A stretch of DNA of 64,000 nt from Cyclobacterium qasimii M12-11B (GCF_000427295.1 NZ_ATNM01000134.1:50359-114358); one strand, 5' to 3'. Positions 38,525 through 49,249 are shown, counted from the first letter of the stretch. The notes: generated by a model not told the origin, from the letters alone. Numbers and translations are program-made.

Positions 38525-38553
38525 TTTTAATCAAATTAAGATAAAAAGCCTGA

Positions 38554-41500
38554 TTAGAATGTAATGTTAGCGCCCACAGTAAAAGTACGTGGAATAGGAT
38601 AACCGGTCAGGTCTACACCTGGGCTTAGGTTCCCTCCATCTCCGCTTCCATTGTCTTGGCTAACCTCTGGGTTAGGACCTCCCCAATAGGGAGTAAAGAT
38701 GTATACATTCTGAACTGAGGCATATACTCTGGCAGATTTCACAACATTGGCAATTTTACCGATGTTATATCCTAGTGTAATGTTTTTGATAGAGAAAAAG
38801 GACGCATCGTAAACAAAATTGCTGTTTGCCCAATCTCTTTCAATACCAGTCACATTACCTCCACCTACTGTGGTTCCGAAAATTCCTTCACCAGGATCCT
38901 CAGGAGAACGGAAACGATCGGTAGCTTTTGCTACCATATTAAACACACCATCTAAATTGGCCGTGCTATAAAGGTGTCTCATGTACAAATGATTGCCTTG
39001 CGAGCCAGAAGCAATGATACTCAAATCCCATTTTCCGTAGGTTAAGTTATTGGTGATACCATAAGTGAAATCAGGAAATGGGTTACCAATAATTGTTCTG
39101 TCATCATTGTCACCACCTTGTGTGATTATTCCGTCACCATTGACATCTTCAAGCTTGATAGATCCTACTGTAGATCTTCCAGGAACTTGGGGTGAGTTAT
39201 CCAAATCCGCTTGATTCATGTAGTTGCCCAGTTTGTTAAGACCGTAAAATTGTCCAAAAGGCTGACCTACCTGGGTGATATGGTAGGAACCATACACTCT
39301 GTCAATCCCATCAGCCAAAGCTTCAACCCTGTTTCTATTGAAAGAGATATTGGCATTGGTTGTCCAAACTAGTCTACCTTCAGTATTTCTTGAAGTGATA
39401 GAAAATTCATGGCCCCAGAATTTAATTTCTCCGATGTTATCTGTGAAGCTTCCAAATCCTGCTTCCTGAGGAATCTGTACATTGTACAAAAGGTTGGAAG
39501 TGTTTTTGGAATAAAAATCATAGATAAACGTAATTCGGTCATCCAATAAGCCCAAGTCAAATCCTATATCAAACTGCTTGGTCGTTTCCCAGCCAAGAAA
39601 AGGATTGGACAAGGACGTAATCGCTGCCCCTGGAACTACTGTATTGTCAAACACATGATTTTGGGTATTGTTAACCAATGCATATTGGGTATAATTACCA
39701 ATGTTATTGTTACCAGTCACACCATAACTACCTCTAATCTTGGCAAATGAAACTTTGTCACTGGTATTCAAGAATCCTTCATCGGACAATACCCAACCTG
39801 CAGAAAACGATGGGAACACTCCCCAGCGATTTTCAGCCCCAAACCTGGATGATCCATCAGCTCGGATGGCTGCAGTCATTAAGTATTTGCCTTGGAAGTT
39901 GTAAGTCAACCTTGAAAGGAAGGACGTTAGTGACCATTCTTGCACATCAGAAATTGTTCCACCCCTATTGATATTAATCGCTCCCTGAATAGTAGGTAGC
40001 CTATCATCTGCATAGGTATCTGCCGCAACCCTGGTTCTCTCTCTTCTGAATTTTTGGTTGGTAAAACCTCCCAATAGTTGAAAGTTATGGTCATTGATTG
40101 ATTTGGTATAGGTAGCCGTATTTTCATTCAACCAACTAAAATTGTTATAATGATCCCTGATGGAAGATGCTACAGCGGGGAGCGCTATGTTTATTCCAGC
40201 GGTAACAGTTGACGGTGTGAAATTAAAATATTTGCTATCACTTATTTCTGCATTTATGCTAGATTTTACTACCAATCCTTCAATTGGCTCATACTGAACA
40301 TATGCATTAGAAAGCAAATTGGTTTGCTTGGTTTCATTGGTAATTTCCAGCGCTGATCGAACATAATTAGGATAAGCGAAGATATTACCTGTTTCGGCGG
40401 GGAACCTGTTAAAAGAAGTCAACTCACCTTCATCATCATATATGGGCATATTTGGCCATGCATGCAGGGCATTAAACAAAATACCTGTACCTCTGGACCC
40501 ATCTGTTCTTGGGGTATTGTCCCTAATGTATTGAGGAGCAAGATTGAATCCAATCTTTACCTTATCCGAAGCGGTATAGTCGGAATTGATCCTTAGGGAA
40601 AAACGTTCGTAGTCTGTATTCAACACAACGCCTTCCTGATCAAAATATCCTGCCACTACAGATGTACTCATTTTCTCTGTATTAGAATTGATGGTAAGGT
40701 TATAATTGGTAATTGGTGCAGTTTCTAATAAAGCATCATACCAATCTTGTGTTTGACCAACGTATTGAGAAGGATCTTGGAACATATCAGGAACATCTCT
40801 GCCAGCATCTTCATAGTACTCCTTCTTAAACTGGGCAAACTCAACTGCATCCATCATCTCCAAACGGTTGTAATGGGGCACGTTTTGAAGACCAGTATAA
40901 ACATTTAGAGAAACGCTTGATTGTCCAGCCTTACCTCTTTTGGTAGTAATTAGCACCACTCCATTAGCAGCTCTTGAACCGTAAAGTGAGGTAGAAGCAG
41001 CATCTTTCAATATGGTGATGTCCTGAATTTCGTCAGGGTTTAAAGAAGCAATATCACCTGTAATTGGAAATCCATCCACTACATAAAGCGGAGAGCTTCC
41101 AGCTGAAACAGATAACTGCCCCCTGATACGGACATTCATGCCCTGACCTGGTCTACCTGTAGTTTGATTGATTTGCACGCCTGCCAATTGACCTTGTAAT
41201 TTTTGGGCCAACTGAGAAACTGGCATATCTGCCAAATCCTCTCCAGATATTGTTTGAACGGAGCCAGTGATTTCTTTCTTCAATTGGCTACCATACCCAA
41301 CTACTACTACCTCAGAAAGGTCACTCATAGAAGAGACTAGGGCAACGTCATATTGCGTTTGGCCACCTTGAACTGTTATTTCTTTAGTGGAATAACCGAT
41401 ATAGCTAATCGATAGGACTTCTCCTGCGGCTGCTTCTACCTGAAATTTACCATCAAGGTCTGTAACCGTTCCTCGTGTAGTCCCTTTTACCAATACCGAC

Positions 41501-41646
41501 ACTCCCGGTATTGTTTCGTTATCGCCTTCAGAGCGGACAACACCTGAAACGGTGCTTTGCGCATAAGAAGCGAAACTCAATAACATTACAGCTAAAAGGG
41601 TAAACAGCTGCTTGCTATCCAATAATTGGTAACAATTTTTTTTCAT
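38554..41646 (-). CDS. SusC/RagA family TonB-linked outer-membrane transporter
   Basis: 1030 aa. A signal peptide is followed by the carboxypeptidase-regulatory-like domain (TVSGVVRSEGDNETIPGVSV, GTVTDLDGKFQVEA), the TonB-box-like segment LSEVVVVGYGSQLKKEITGS and the plug (GVQINQTTGRPGQGMNVRIRG, TILKDAASTSLYGSRAANGV), then a large barrel ending PIPRTFTVGANITF. It imports nutrients across the outer membrane with TonB energy, capped by the SusD partner encoded downstream. A tandem 10-bp repeat lies about 90-110 nt upstream of the start. Confidence 0.95.
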   Translation of the reverse strand: MKKNCYQLLDSKQLFTLLAVMLLSFASYAQSTVSGVVRSEGDNETIPGVSVLVKGTTRGTVTDLDGKFQVEAAAGEVLSISYIGYSTKEITVQGGQTQYDVALVSSMSDLSEVVVVGYGSQLKKEITGSVQTISGEDLADMPVSQLAQKLQGQLAGVQINQTTGRPGQGMNVRIRGQLSVSAGSSPLYVVDGFPITGDIASLNPDEIQDITILKDAASTSLYGSRAANGVVLITTKRGKAGQSSVSLNVYTGLQNVPHYNRLEMMDAVEFAQFKKEYYEDAGRDVPDMFQDPSQYVGQTQDWYDALLETAPITNYNLTINSNTEKMSTSVVAGYFDQEGVVLNTDYERFSLRINSDYTASDKVKIGFNLAPQYIRDNTPRTDGSRGTGILFNALHAWPNMPIYDDEGELTSFNRFPAETGNIFAYPNYVRSALEITNETKQTNLLSNAYVQYEPIEGLVVKSSINAEISDSKYFNFTPSTVTAGINIALPAVASSIRDHYNNFSWLNENTATYTKSINDHNFQLLGGFTNQKFRRERTRVAADTYADDRLPTIQGAININRGGTISDVQEWSLTSFLSRLTYNFQGKYLMTAAIRADGSSRFGAENRWGVFPSFSAGWVLSDEGFLNTSDKVSFAKIRGSYGVTGNNNIGNYTQYALVNNTQNHVFDNTVVPGAAITSLSNPFLGWETTKQFDIGFDLGLLDDRITFIYDFYSKNTSNLLYNVQIPQEAGFGSFTDNIGEIKFWGHEFSITSRNTEGRLVWTTNANISFNRNRVEALADGIDRVYGSYHITQVGQPFGQFYGLNKLGNYMNQADLDNSPQVPGRSTVGSIKLEDVNGDGIITQGGDNDDRTIIGNPFPDFTYGITNNLTYGKWDLSIIASGSQGNHLYMRHLYSTANLDGVFNMVAKATDRFRSPEDPGEGIFGTTVGGGNVTGIERDWANSNFVYDASFFSIKNITLGYNIGKIANVVKSARVYASVQNVYIFTPYWGGPNPEVSQDNGSGDGGNLSPGVDLTGYPIPRTFTVGANITF

Positions 41647-41734
41647 AATGAATAGGTTAAATTGATTTGGGAAATTGACTATTTCACCTGGTTTCCGGTG
41701 AACTCAATCCCAATAAAGACTTTATTTTTCCGAT

Positions 41735-41754
41735 AACTGTCCTGTACTGTGCTG
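41735..41754. promoter_or_regulatory. Tandem 10-bp repeat upstream of a susC gene
   Basis: AACTGTCCTG (41735-41744) directly followed by TACTGTGCTG (41745-41754), about 90-110 nt upstream of the susC ATG at 41646. A similar pair lies upstream of the other susC (46652-46671). One helical turn per repeat suggests an activator site. Confidence 0.45.
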
Positions 41755-41932
41755 AAAGCACTCCCCCAAAGTTTTTCCCTACAAATCAGGTAGACATATA
41801 CTAGTTTTAAATATTTATAACCAATTAAAGTATAAAATTTTGAATAATTAAAAATTAAAGAATTTCACAACAGCTCACTTGCTAAAAAATCAAAAGGGTG
41901 AATCTTTATTCTGACTACTTTTTAAAATGAAA

Positions 41933-41966
41933 AGCCCTCCAGAACACTTTCGTTTTCTGGAGGGCT
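41933..41966 (-). terminator. Rho-independent terminator after the first susCD pair
   Basis: AGCCCTCCAGAA (41933-41944) and TTCTGGAGGGCT (41955-41966) form a perfect 12-bp stem with a 10-nt loop, 12 nt past the stop at 41979. On the minus strand a T-rich tail (TTCATTTT) follows. Confidence 0.8.
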
Positions 41967-41978
41967 ACAAAAGAAAAA

Positions 41979-43487
41979 TTAATATCCAGGGTTTTGTATC
42001 AATGAAGAATTTATCCTCATTTGATCCTGTGGTATAGGGAATAGCAATTCAAACGCTTCAAAAACAAAGTCATTATTCGAAAATGGAATACCTTCTCTGG
42101 AAGTAGTTGGATTTGCCCGCTCTCTTAATCCATAAGCATTAAGCATGGTCACCAATTCACTTGCAGTTTTGGTACGCTTCAAATCAAACCAACGGTGGTT
42201 CTCAAATGCCAGTTCTATTCTTCTTTCATTCAGAAGTACTTCCCTGAAAGCATCCTTCCCAAGGCCATTTATTGGATCCAATCCTGCTCTATCTCTGATC
42301 TCATTCAGGTATCCATAAGCAGTTCCTGTAGGCCCATCTACTTCATTGATTGCCTCAGCGAGCATCAATAGCACATCTGCATACCTTATCACAGGCCAAT
42401 TGTCATTGGTGACACCTCTGATGGTATGGGGATGATTGAATTTGTTGATATAAGGTACCCCTACATATTCTCCTTGAAGACTGGTATAACCTTCTTTCAA
42501 AGAGACTTCTTTTCTCATGTCTCCTTCTTCATATAATGCTATGATCTCATTGGTGGGAGTATTCCAACCGCCACCGTCTTGGCCAGGAAAATCGATAACC
42601 GCACCTACAGATTCTCTAGGAGCAAAAGTATAGATGAAATTACTATTTACACCGTATTGATTGTCTCCCTGATACTGAATATCCCATATGGACTCCTGGT
42701 GATTTTTGTTTTGTGGATCAAAGACATCCGCATAATCATCAAGCAAATCATAGCCCAAAGAAGTTACCTGATTTAAGGTTTCTATAGCAGCTGAGTAATT
42801 TTTCCTTGTCAGGTAAACCTTACCGAGTAAGCTTAAAGCAGCACCTTTTGTCACCCTACCGATATCATCTGACCCATAACTGGCAGGTAAAGCACCCACA
42901 GCAAAGTTTAAATCAGAAAGAATTTGCTCGTAAACTGTTTCTACTGGGGACCTGCTGTACTCAAACGCTTCAGCTGGAGAACTTACTGGCTCAGTAATGA
43001 TAATCACATCTCCGAAATGCTGCACCAATTGAAAATAAAGGTAAGCCCTAATCATTCTAAGCTCTCCTTCTGATCTCATTTTAACGGCGTCTGTAGCATT
43101 GGATTCCGGTAGTTTGCTAAGAGTTGTGTTGACATTCACCATTATACCGTAAGTACTGTTGTATAAATTGGTGATGTTTGAGGTAGAAGGATTGTACTGC
43201 CAAAATTCCAAGGCTTCAAGACTTGGCCCTGAACCCCTGTCTCCCTGATTGAAATGAAGCGTAGTATTGTCAGAAATAAATTCTGTATACTGCCATTGAC
43301 TCAAATGCCAGGGCCTTAACTGTCCATAAACACCATTTACAGCCTGGATTACTTGTTTTTCTGTCTGATAGAAATTATCTGACACCAAAACTGTAGGGTC
43401 TGTTTTATTTAGAAATTCTTCATCGCAGGCGGTGCCAAATAGCAAAACGCCTATGCAAAGGATCGTTATATTCAAATATTTTTTCAT
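41979..43487 (-). CDS. SusD/RagB family nutrient-binding lipoprotein
   Basis: About 502 aa from ATG 43487 (MKKYLNITILCIGVLLFGTAC, lipobox cysteine near 21); an upstream ATG at 43499 adds four residues. It has the SusD pattern: MRSEGELRMIRAYLYFQLVQHFGDVII, RVTKGAALSLLGKVYLTRKNY and ERRIELAFENHRWFDLKRT. It works with the frameshifted SusC encoded just upstream (8-nt gap to the longer start). It is a second, distinct SusCD system from the 37019-41646 pair; the two SusD proteins share only family-level motifs. Substrate unknown. Confidence 0.94.
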   Translation of the reverse strand: MKKYLNITILCIGVLLFGTACDEEFLNKTDPTVLVSDNFYQTEKQVIQAVNGVYGQLRPWHLSQWQYTEFISDNTTLHFNQGDRGSGPSLEALEFWQYNPSTSNITNLYNSTYGIMVNVNTTLSKLPESNATDAVKMRSEGELRMIRAYLYFQLVQHFGDVIIITEPVSSPAEAFEYSRSPVETVYEQILSDLNFAVGALPASYGSDDIGRVTKGAALSLLGKVYLTRKNYSAAIETLNQVTSLGYDLLDDYADVFDPQNKNHQESIWDIQYQGDNQYGVNSNFIYTFAPRESVGAVIDFPGQDGGGWNTPTNEIIALYEEGDMRKEVSLKEGYTSLQGEYVGVPYINKFNHPHTIRGVTNDNWPVIRYADVLLMLAEAINEVDGPTGTAYGYLNEIRDRAGLDPINGLGKDAFREVLLNERRIELAFENHRWFDLKRTKTASELVTMLNAYGLRERANPTTSREGIPFSNNDFVFEAFELLFPIPQDQMRINSSLIQNPGY

Positions 43488-43507
43488 AGCTATATTCAAT
43501 TTATAGA

Positions 43508-46500
43508 TTAGAATCTTAATGATGCACCTAGTGTAAAGGTCCTTGGCATTGGATAGGACTCATCATCCACGCCTATGTTGATACCACCTCTGGTTTTGGC
43601 ATCCGGGTTGGTACCAACATAAGAGGTGAATAGGAATGGATTCTCAGCACTGAAAAATACCCTTGCGTTGGGCACTATCGGATTCTTTGGAATCGTATAA
43701 CCAAGGGTAATGTTTCTTAACCAAACGTGTGTAGCATCATAAACATACCTTGAATTTGATTCACGTTGCCATTTCCAGGTATTGGAAGTGGCTCCTCTGC
43801 CATCTCCAGGATTCTCTGCAGATCTCCAACGATTGACGCCAGATTGAAGGATGTTAAATACACCGTCCATATTCATGGTAGAACCTTCAATTTGTCGGAA
43901 CACATCGTAGTTAAAAGCACCGGTAAACATTAAGTTAAAATCAAAATTCTTGAAGTCTCCACCTAGGGTATATCCCAAAACATAATCCGGGTGTGGATTA
44001 CCGATTTCGATCATGTCCTGTTGGTCATAGGAAATAACGCCATCACCATTGGCATCAAAATACTTATAGGTTCCAGGAACCGCTCCATCTTGATCTGGCC
44101 AGGCTTCGATCTCAGCATCTGTATCAAATATCCCTACCATTTTGAATCCATGAAACATGGCCAAAGGCCTACCTACCTGAGAAACACTATAGGTACTGTA
44201 AAATCCTCCTGCCCAGATTTCGTCATTTTCTCCTCTTATCTCCAATACTTCATTTCTGTTGATGGTAAGATTTACGTTTGATCGGATATTCACCTGATTG
44301 AATTTGGTTCTGTAATCCAATGCGAGTTCAAGCCCCCTGTTCCGTACTTTACCTACATTATCCAGAGATTGGGTAAATCCTGAAATAACAGGCATCTCTA
44401 CAGATAGCAACATATTATTGGTCAATCGATTATAATACTCAGCCGTTAGAATAAGCCTGTTATCAAACATGGCCCAATCCAGCCCTATATCCGTTTGTTG
44501 AGATTGTTCCCAACCCAAATTGGCGTTGGCAAAATTGGAAAGGATTTGTCCGTTCGCTATAGCATTTCCCAAAACGTAATTTGAAATGCCCATATTAGAC
44601 AAGCTGGAATAGTTACCAATGGCATTGTTTCCGGTCACACCAAAACTAGCCCTTAATTTCATGTCCGTAATCCAGCGCGTTTCAGGCATAAAAGATTCTT
44701 CAGAAATTCTCCAACCAGCAGAAAAAGCAGGGAAATTACCCCATTTGTTGTTAGCTCCAAAACGGGAACTTCCTTCTCTCCTGAAAGAGGCAGAAAAGAG
44801 ATACCTGTCATTGAAAGAATAATTGGCCCTGGCGAAGTAAGCCATCAAACTCCAATCAGCTTCTCCAGAGGTGGACGTTTGCCGGATGGCAGCACTCAAA
44901 TACGTTACTTGATCATTTGGAAATTCATTTCCATTGCCTTGTAAGTATTTATAGGTCTCTTCCTGAGCAGAAAAACCAAGCAAACCATCAACCCTGTGGC
45001 TTCCTAAGATTTTGCTATAAGTCAACAACTGATCTGCGGCTATGTTAAGCGTCTCATTCCTGGCCTGATACAAAGTAGCTTCTCTTGGAGGAGCCTGGTT
45101 AAACCCTGTACCTGCCAAAGTAGATGGCCTGAATTCTTTTGTTCGGTATTGGCTAGCGTGGCATTTACAGAGGTCCTGAATTTAAAATCCTTCAAAAAGG
45201 TAAACTCAAGAAAACCATTAGTCAATATATTGTTTTCTGAAAGCGTACGCTCCATCTCGTGTAGTTCCTGCACCACATTGGCAGTACCAAATACACCATT
45301 GGTTCCACCTATATAATCATTGAAGCTACCATCTTCATTGTAGACAGGATAGCGTGGATCAGCCCAAAGCGCTCTTCCTATCAAAGCACTTCTTCCGTTG
45401 GTGGAAGCATAATCTTCATTGGAGCGAGAGGCGGCTATGTTCCATCCCATGGTGATAAAGTCATTTACTTTTCCGCCAATATTTGCCCTAACATTGAATC
45501 GTTCAAAGCCAGTTTCGATAACTGCTCCTTCTTCATTGACATAGCCAACAGAAACCAGAGAGCGGATACCGCCTTTACCTGAAGAAAGGGTTACATTATA
45601 GTTTTGGAATTGAGCATTCTGATTAAGTATTTCATCAAACCAATCCGTTGAGATGGTGTTTTGCTCAGGATATCGAAATTCAAGCGGAATTTCCTCGATT
45701 GCAGGCTCCCTGTTTTCATAATACCTGATTCTGTCCACAAAACTGTCATTTTTAAACTGAGCAAATTCTGTCCCATTCATCATCTTGGTCCTTCTCCCGC
45801 TAGGTACATTCTGTATGCCCTGGTTGACAACAAAATCAAGATTTACAGTACCTTCTTTTGCAGATTTGGTGGTGATTAGAATTACTCCGTTGGAACCTCT
45901 TGCTCCATAAATAGCTGTAGAGGCGGCATCCTTCAAAACAGTCATGCTTTCTATATCCGAAGGATTAAGTGTTTGTCCCAAGGATGTTCCTATAGGGAAT
46001 CCATCCACAACATAAAGGGGCTGGCTACCTGCACCTAAAGAACCAATTCCCCGAATGGTTACTTCCATTTCTTCGCCAGGTCTTCCTGATTTTTGCCTTA
46101 CCTGCACACCTGCTGCTTGTCCCTGAAGCAAACGGGATACATTTGTGGTAGGGATTTCGCCCATATTATCCATGTTGATCACGGATACGGCCGAGGTAAT
46201 GTCGGCTTTTCGCTGAGAACCATACCCAACTACGACCACCTCACCCAGGTCACCCATAGTGGATTCCAAAAGTATTTCATAACTGGTTTGTCCTCCATTG
46301 ACGTTTACTTCCTGGGTGGTAAAGCCTATAAAGCTTACAGTAAGGACATCCCCTGAAGCAGCCTGAACTGAAAATTCCCCATCCATATTGGTAACTGTTC
46401 CACGGCTAGTGCCTTTAACAAGGATAGAGACCCCAGGAAGCGGTTCGTTATCCTCCACACTAACTACTTTGCCTGAAATTTGGCTGGCCTGACGGGCGTA

Positions 46501-46581
46501 CCCGACCATTACTACCATTATCAGCAATACAGTTATCAACATTCGGAGCTTAATTTGTACCGAATCGTAACATTCTCTCAT
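43508..46581 (-). pseudogene. SusC/RagA family TonB-linked transporter, frameshifted as read
   Basis: The first part (46581-45040) has a signal region, the carboxypeptidase-like domain, GEVVVVGYGSQRKADITSAV and the plug (TVLKDAASTAIYGARGSNGV). Frame is lost near 45145: NATLANTEQ continues correctly only in the next frame as KEFRPSTLAGTGFNQAPPRE and runs to 43508, ending YPMPRTFTLGASLRF. One missing A in a short run restores a protein of about 1023 aa, normal for SusC. Everything else is conserved, so a sequence error is likely. It pairs with the SusD at 41979-43487 and has the tandem 10-bp repeat upstream. Confidence 0.9.
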
Positions 46582-46651
46582 GATTATTTTGGTTAGTTTG
46601 AATAATTGAATAAAATCAACATTATTGAAATTAACCCAAAATAAACCGAAT

Positions 46652-46671
46652 CACTGTCCTGCACTATCCTG
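46652..46671. promoter_or_regulatory. Tandem 10-bp repeat upstream of the frameshifted susC gene
   Basis: CACTGTCCTG (46652-46661) is directly followed by CACTATCCTG (46662-46671), 71-90 nt upstream of the ATG at 46581. On the minus strand a -7-like TATTTTGG follows shortly after. It is the second copy of the motif at 41735-41754. Confidence 0.5.
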
Positions 46672-46787
46672 CTTTTCTAAAATTTAATATAAGGATCATA
46701 TCGTTTGGTAATTATTAAATCCTGTGAAAAAGTAAATACAAAAAATTAAACGAAAATTAAACAGAAATTAACTTCCAGGACAAAAAA

Positions 46788-46808
46788 AAGGGAGCCATTG
46801 GCTCCCTT
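46788..46808 (-). terminator. Rho-independent terminator after rplS
   Basis: AAGGGAGCC (46788-46796) pairs with GGCTCCCTT (46800-46808) around a 3-nt loop; eight T follow on the minus strand. It lies 26 nt past the rplS stop. Confidence 0.9.
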
Positions 46809-46833
46809 AATTCTATTTTAAAATGCTAGGTAA

Positions 46834-47202
46834 TTATTTTTTTACCCTGATTTTTTCTTTGATCTTAGCAGATTTACCATGTCTTCCTCTTAAGTAGAAC
46901 AATCTTGCTCTTCTTACTTTACCTTCTCTCAATACTTCGATTTTGTCGATGCTTGGGGAGATGATTGGGAATATTCTTTCTACACCAATACCGTTTGAAA
47001 TTTTCCTTACGGTAAAAGTTTCGCCATTGGTATTCTTATTTTTCCTTTGGATCACGGTTCCCTGAAACTGCTGCACTCTTTCTTTTGCACCTTCAGTAAT
47101 TTTTACGTGAACGTTGATGGTATCTCCAGCCTTAAACGACGGGAATTTAGATCGCGCATCTTTGTAATCCTGTTCTACGAATTTAATAAGTAGTTCGCTC
47201 AT
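46834..47202 (-). CDS. rplS: 50S ribosomal protein L19
   Basis: 122 aa, the standard length. [15 protein letters not shown] beta strands ([20 protein letters not shown]), the conserved [17 protein letters not shown] and [20 protein letters not shown] are diagnostic. It binds 23S rRNA at the subunit interface. Last gene of rpsP-rimM-trmD-rplS, separated from trmD by 65 nt and followed by a strong terminator. Confidence 0.97.
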   Translation of the reverse strand: MSELLIKFVEQDYKDARSKFPSFKAGDTINVHVKITEGAKERVQQFQGTVIQRKNKNTNGETFTVRKISNGIGVERIFPIISPSIDKIEVLREGKVRRARLFYLRGRHGKSAKIKEKIRVKK

Positions 47203-47267
47203 TGCTTTACTATTTTGCTTATCGCTTTTATGGATACTTAATAAGCACCCTTAATTATCGTTTTGTT

Positions 47268-47974
47268 CTATATATTATCGCCCCTCTCTTTAGAAAGATC
47301 GCCATTCATTAAATCTGGCCTTCTTTCATGAGTCCGACGTACCGATTGTTCAAACCTCCATGACTCTATCTTAGCAGCATGTCCTGATAGCAAAACCTCT
47401 GGTACTTTCAGCCCAGCGTATTCTGCAGGTCTGGTAAATACAGGAGGAGCCAATAGACCATCCTGAAAAGAATCTGTCAAAGCAGAAGTCTCATCATTCA
47501 AAACTCCTGGAAGCAGCCTAATGATCGCATCAGTAACAAGGGCCGCAGGAAGTTCACCTCCCGAAAGCACAAAATCACCAATACTTATTTCCCTGGTTAT
47601 GAATTTTTGTCTTACTCTTTCATCTACGCCTTTATAATGGCCACAGAGAATGATTAGATTTTGTTTCAATGACAAGGCATTGGCTGTTGACTGATCGAAT
47701 GTTTTACCATCTGGTGTCATGTAAATGATCTCATCGTAATCCCTTAATTTTTTAAGGAATCAATACAATTGGCTATGGGCTCGATCATCATGACCATTCC
47801 TGCACCACCTCCAAAAGCATAACCATCTACAGTCTTTTGCTTACCGATACCATAATCTCTTAGATCATGAATTTCAACCTTGGCCAGTCCTTTTTCTTCG
47901 GCCCTCTTCAAAATTGAATGAGAAAAGGGACCTTCAAGGAGACCCGGTAAAACTGTTATGATATCAATGTGCAT
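47268..47974 (-). pseudogene. trmD: tRNA (guanine-N1)-methyltransferase TrmD, frameshifted as read
   Basis: The N-terminal part from ATG 47974 ([20 protein letters not shown]) carries [21 protein letters not shown], then meets a stop near 47744. The continuation ([20 protein letters not shown], to RRPDLMNG) is in the next frame. The break is in the run of six A after TTA; a seventh A restores TrmD (about 235 aa). The knotted SPOUT fold residues [12 protein letters not shown] and [12 protein letters not shown] are intact. TrmD methylates G37 of tRNAs and is normally essential, so a sequencing error is much likelier than a real lesion. Preceded by rimM with a 4-nt gap. Confidence 0.93.
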
Positions 47975-47978
47975 CAAA

Positions 47979-48509
47979 TTAATCCTCCAGGTAAATTTCA
48001 ATCAAGCCTTCAGGCAAGCGACAGAAAACTTTTTTTTCTGTCTTATCTACTCTTTGTATGATCCCATCTTTGATAGGAATGAGTACTTCTCTATCCTTGT
48101 ATTCCATACCGATCAAGTCTTGGGTTTCCATATCATAGATTACCGCAACCTGACCCAACTCTCCTAACACCTCATCGACCATCATAAATCCCACTAAATC
48201 GTGAAAATAATACTGGTCATCTTTAAGCTTTGGAAGAGCAGTTGATGGCAAGTATAAAGCCGAACCAACCATTGGTTTTACCTGATCTATATGATCAAAT
48301 TCCTCAAACTTGGCTAGAAACCTGTTGTTGGGCTGGGTCACCATGTGCTCCAATATAAATGGAACTAAACGGTTGCCATTTTCCACAAAAACATGTGCTA
48401 AACCTTCGTAGTCCTCAGGATAATCAACATCAAGAACCAGCAAAACCTCTCCATGTAACCCATGAACTTTGGCAATATGGCCCAATTGGTAACAATTGTC
48501 TTTGTTCAT
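47979..48509 (-). CDS. rimM: Ribosome maturation factor RimM
   Basis: 176 aa, with the two-domain RimM pattern: N-terminal [18 protein letters not shown] and [12 protein letters not shown] strands, then the PRC-barrel [16 protein letters not shown] and the end [19 protein letters not shown]. It helps assemble the 30S head and interacts with S19. It lies between rpsP (15 nt upstream) and trmD (4 nt downstream), the usual order in Bacteria. Confidence 0.95.
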   Translation of the reverse strand: MNKDNCYQLGHIAKVHGLHGEVLLVLDVDYPEDYEGLAHVFVENGNRLVPFILEHMVTQPNNRFLAKFEEFDHIDQVKPMVGSALYLPSTALPKLKDDQYYFHDLVGFMMVDEVLGELGQVAVIYDMETQDLIGMEYKDREVLIPIKDGIIQRVDKTEKKVFCRLPEGLIEIYLED

Positions 48510-48524
48510 GGTTATTGATCCGTT

Positions 48525-49160
48525 TTAAGCTTTGTCTTCAGGAGCTTTATCATCAGCAGCAGGAGCTTCTCCTTCAGCAGGAGCCTCAGCTACAGGAGCT
48601 TCAGTTGCCTCAGGCGCTTCTTCTACAGCTTCAGGCTCAGGTGCTTTCGGTGCAGCAGCAGCTTCAGCAGCTTTAGCTTCAGCGTCAGCAACAGCTTTTG
48701 CAGCATCTTCTCTTTCTTTGATTGCGTCAAGACGAGCTTGATTTTTAGCAGTCTCTGCTTCCAATGCTGTCTTCTTAACACTATCCTTAGCAGATTGTAT
48801 TTTTTCTACTTTTTCAGAAATAGTTTTCTCTTTGCCATCCATCCAAGCTTGGAATTTTTCATCCGCTTGCTCTTGTGTGATAGCACCTTTTACTACACCA
48901 ATCTGAAGGTGTTTCTTCAACATGACTCCACGATAAGAAAGCATTGCTTTCACAGTATCGGTTGGTTGTGCACCATTCATCAACCATTTCAACGCTCGGT
49001 CGTTGTTGATGTTAATGGATGCGGGGTCAGTATTTGGGTTGTAAGACCCGATCTTCTCGATAAAGCGTCCATCACGTGGAGCCCTAGCATCAGCAATTAC
49101 TACATCATAGATGGCCATTTTTTTACGACCTCTACGTGCTAATCTGATTTTTACTGCCAT
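48525..49160 (-). CDS. rpsP: 30S ribosomal protein S16 with long Ala/Glu-rich C-terminal extension
   Basis: About 211 aa from ATG 49160 ([20 protein letters not shown]); an in-frame ATG at 49199 would add 13 residues that are not S16-like. The S16 core ([41 protein letters not shown]) covers about 80-90 residues. The rest is a helical linker and a low-complexity tail rich in Ala, Glu and Pro ([19 protein letters not shown]). Extended S16 proteins are common in Bacteroidota; the tail's role is unknown. It heads the rpsP-rimM-trmD-rplS operon, with a good promoter at 49217-49249. Confidence 0.95.
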   Translation of the reverse strand: MAVKIRLARRGRKKMAIYDVVIADARAPRDGRFIEKIGSYNPNTDPASININNDRALKWLMNGAQPTDTVKAMLSYRGVMLKKHLQIGVVKGAITQEQADEKFQAWMDGKEKTISEKVEKIQSAKDSVKKTALEAETAKNQARLDAIKEREDAAKAVADAEAKAAEAAAAPKAPEPEAVEEAPEATEAPVAEAPAEGEAPAADDKAPEDKA

Positions 49161-49216
49161 ATTATATTGACTTTTAGTTAATTGATGGAACCCGTCCATC
49201 GTTATTTTTTGGACTG

Positions 49217-49249
49217 CAAAGATAAGCTTTTAATATCTAAAAGAACAAT
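49217..49249 (-). promoter_or_regulatory. Bacteroidota-type promoter of the rpsP operon
   Basis: On the minus strand ATTG (49249-49246) is followed after 21 nt by TATCTTTG (49224-49217), an excellent -33/-7 pair. The predicted start is about 50 nt before the rpsP ATG. Confidence 0.65.

Noticed and set aside
41778..41790. CCTACAAATCAGG as a firm regulatory motif
   Set aside because: Only two copies; 13-mer sharing is expected by chance at this window size.
47958..48167. Plus-strand frame over the trmD-rimM junction
   Set aside because: Antisense shadow of two well-identified genes.
48359..48676. Plus-strand Gln/Leu-rich frame opposite rimM and rpsP
   Set aside because: It is the antisense of the repetitive Ala/Glu tail of S16 and has no support of its own.
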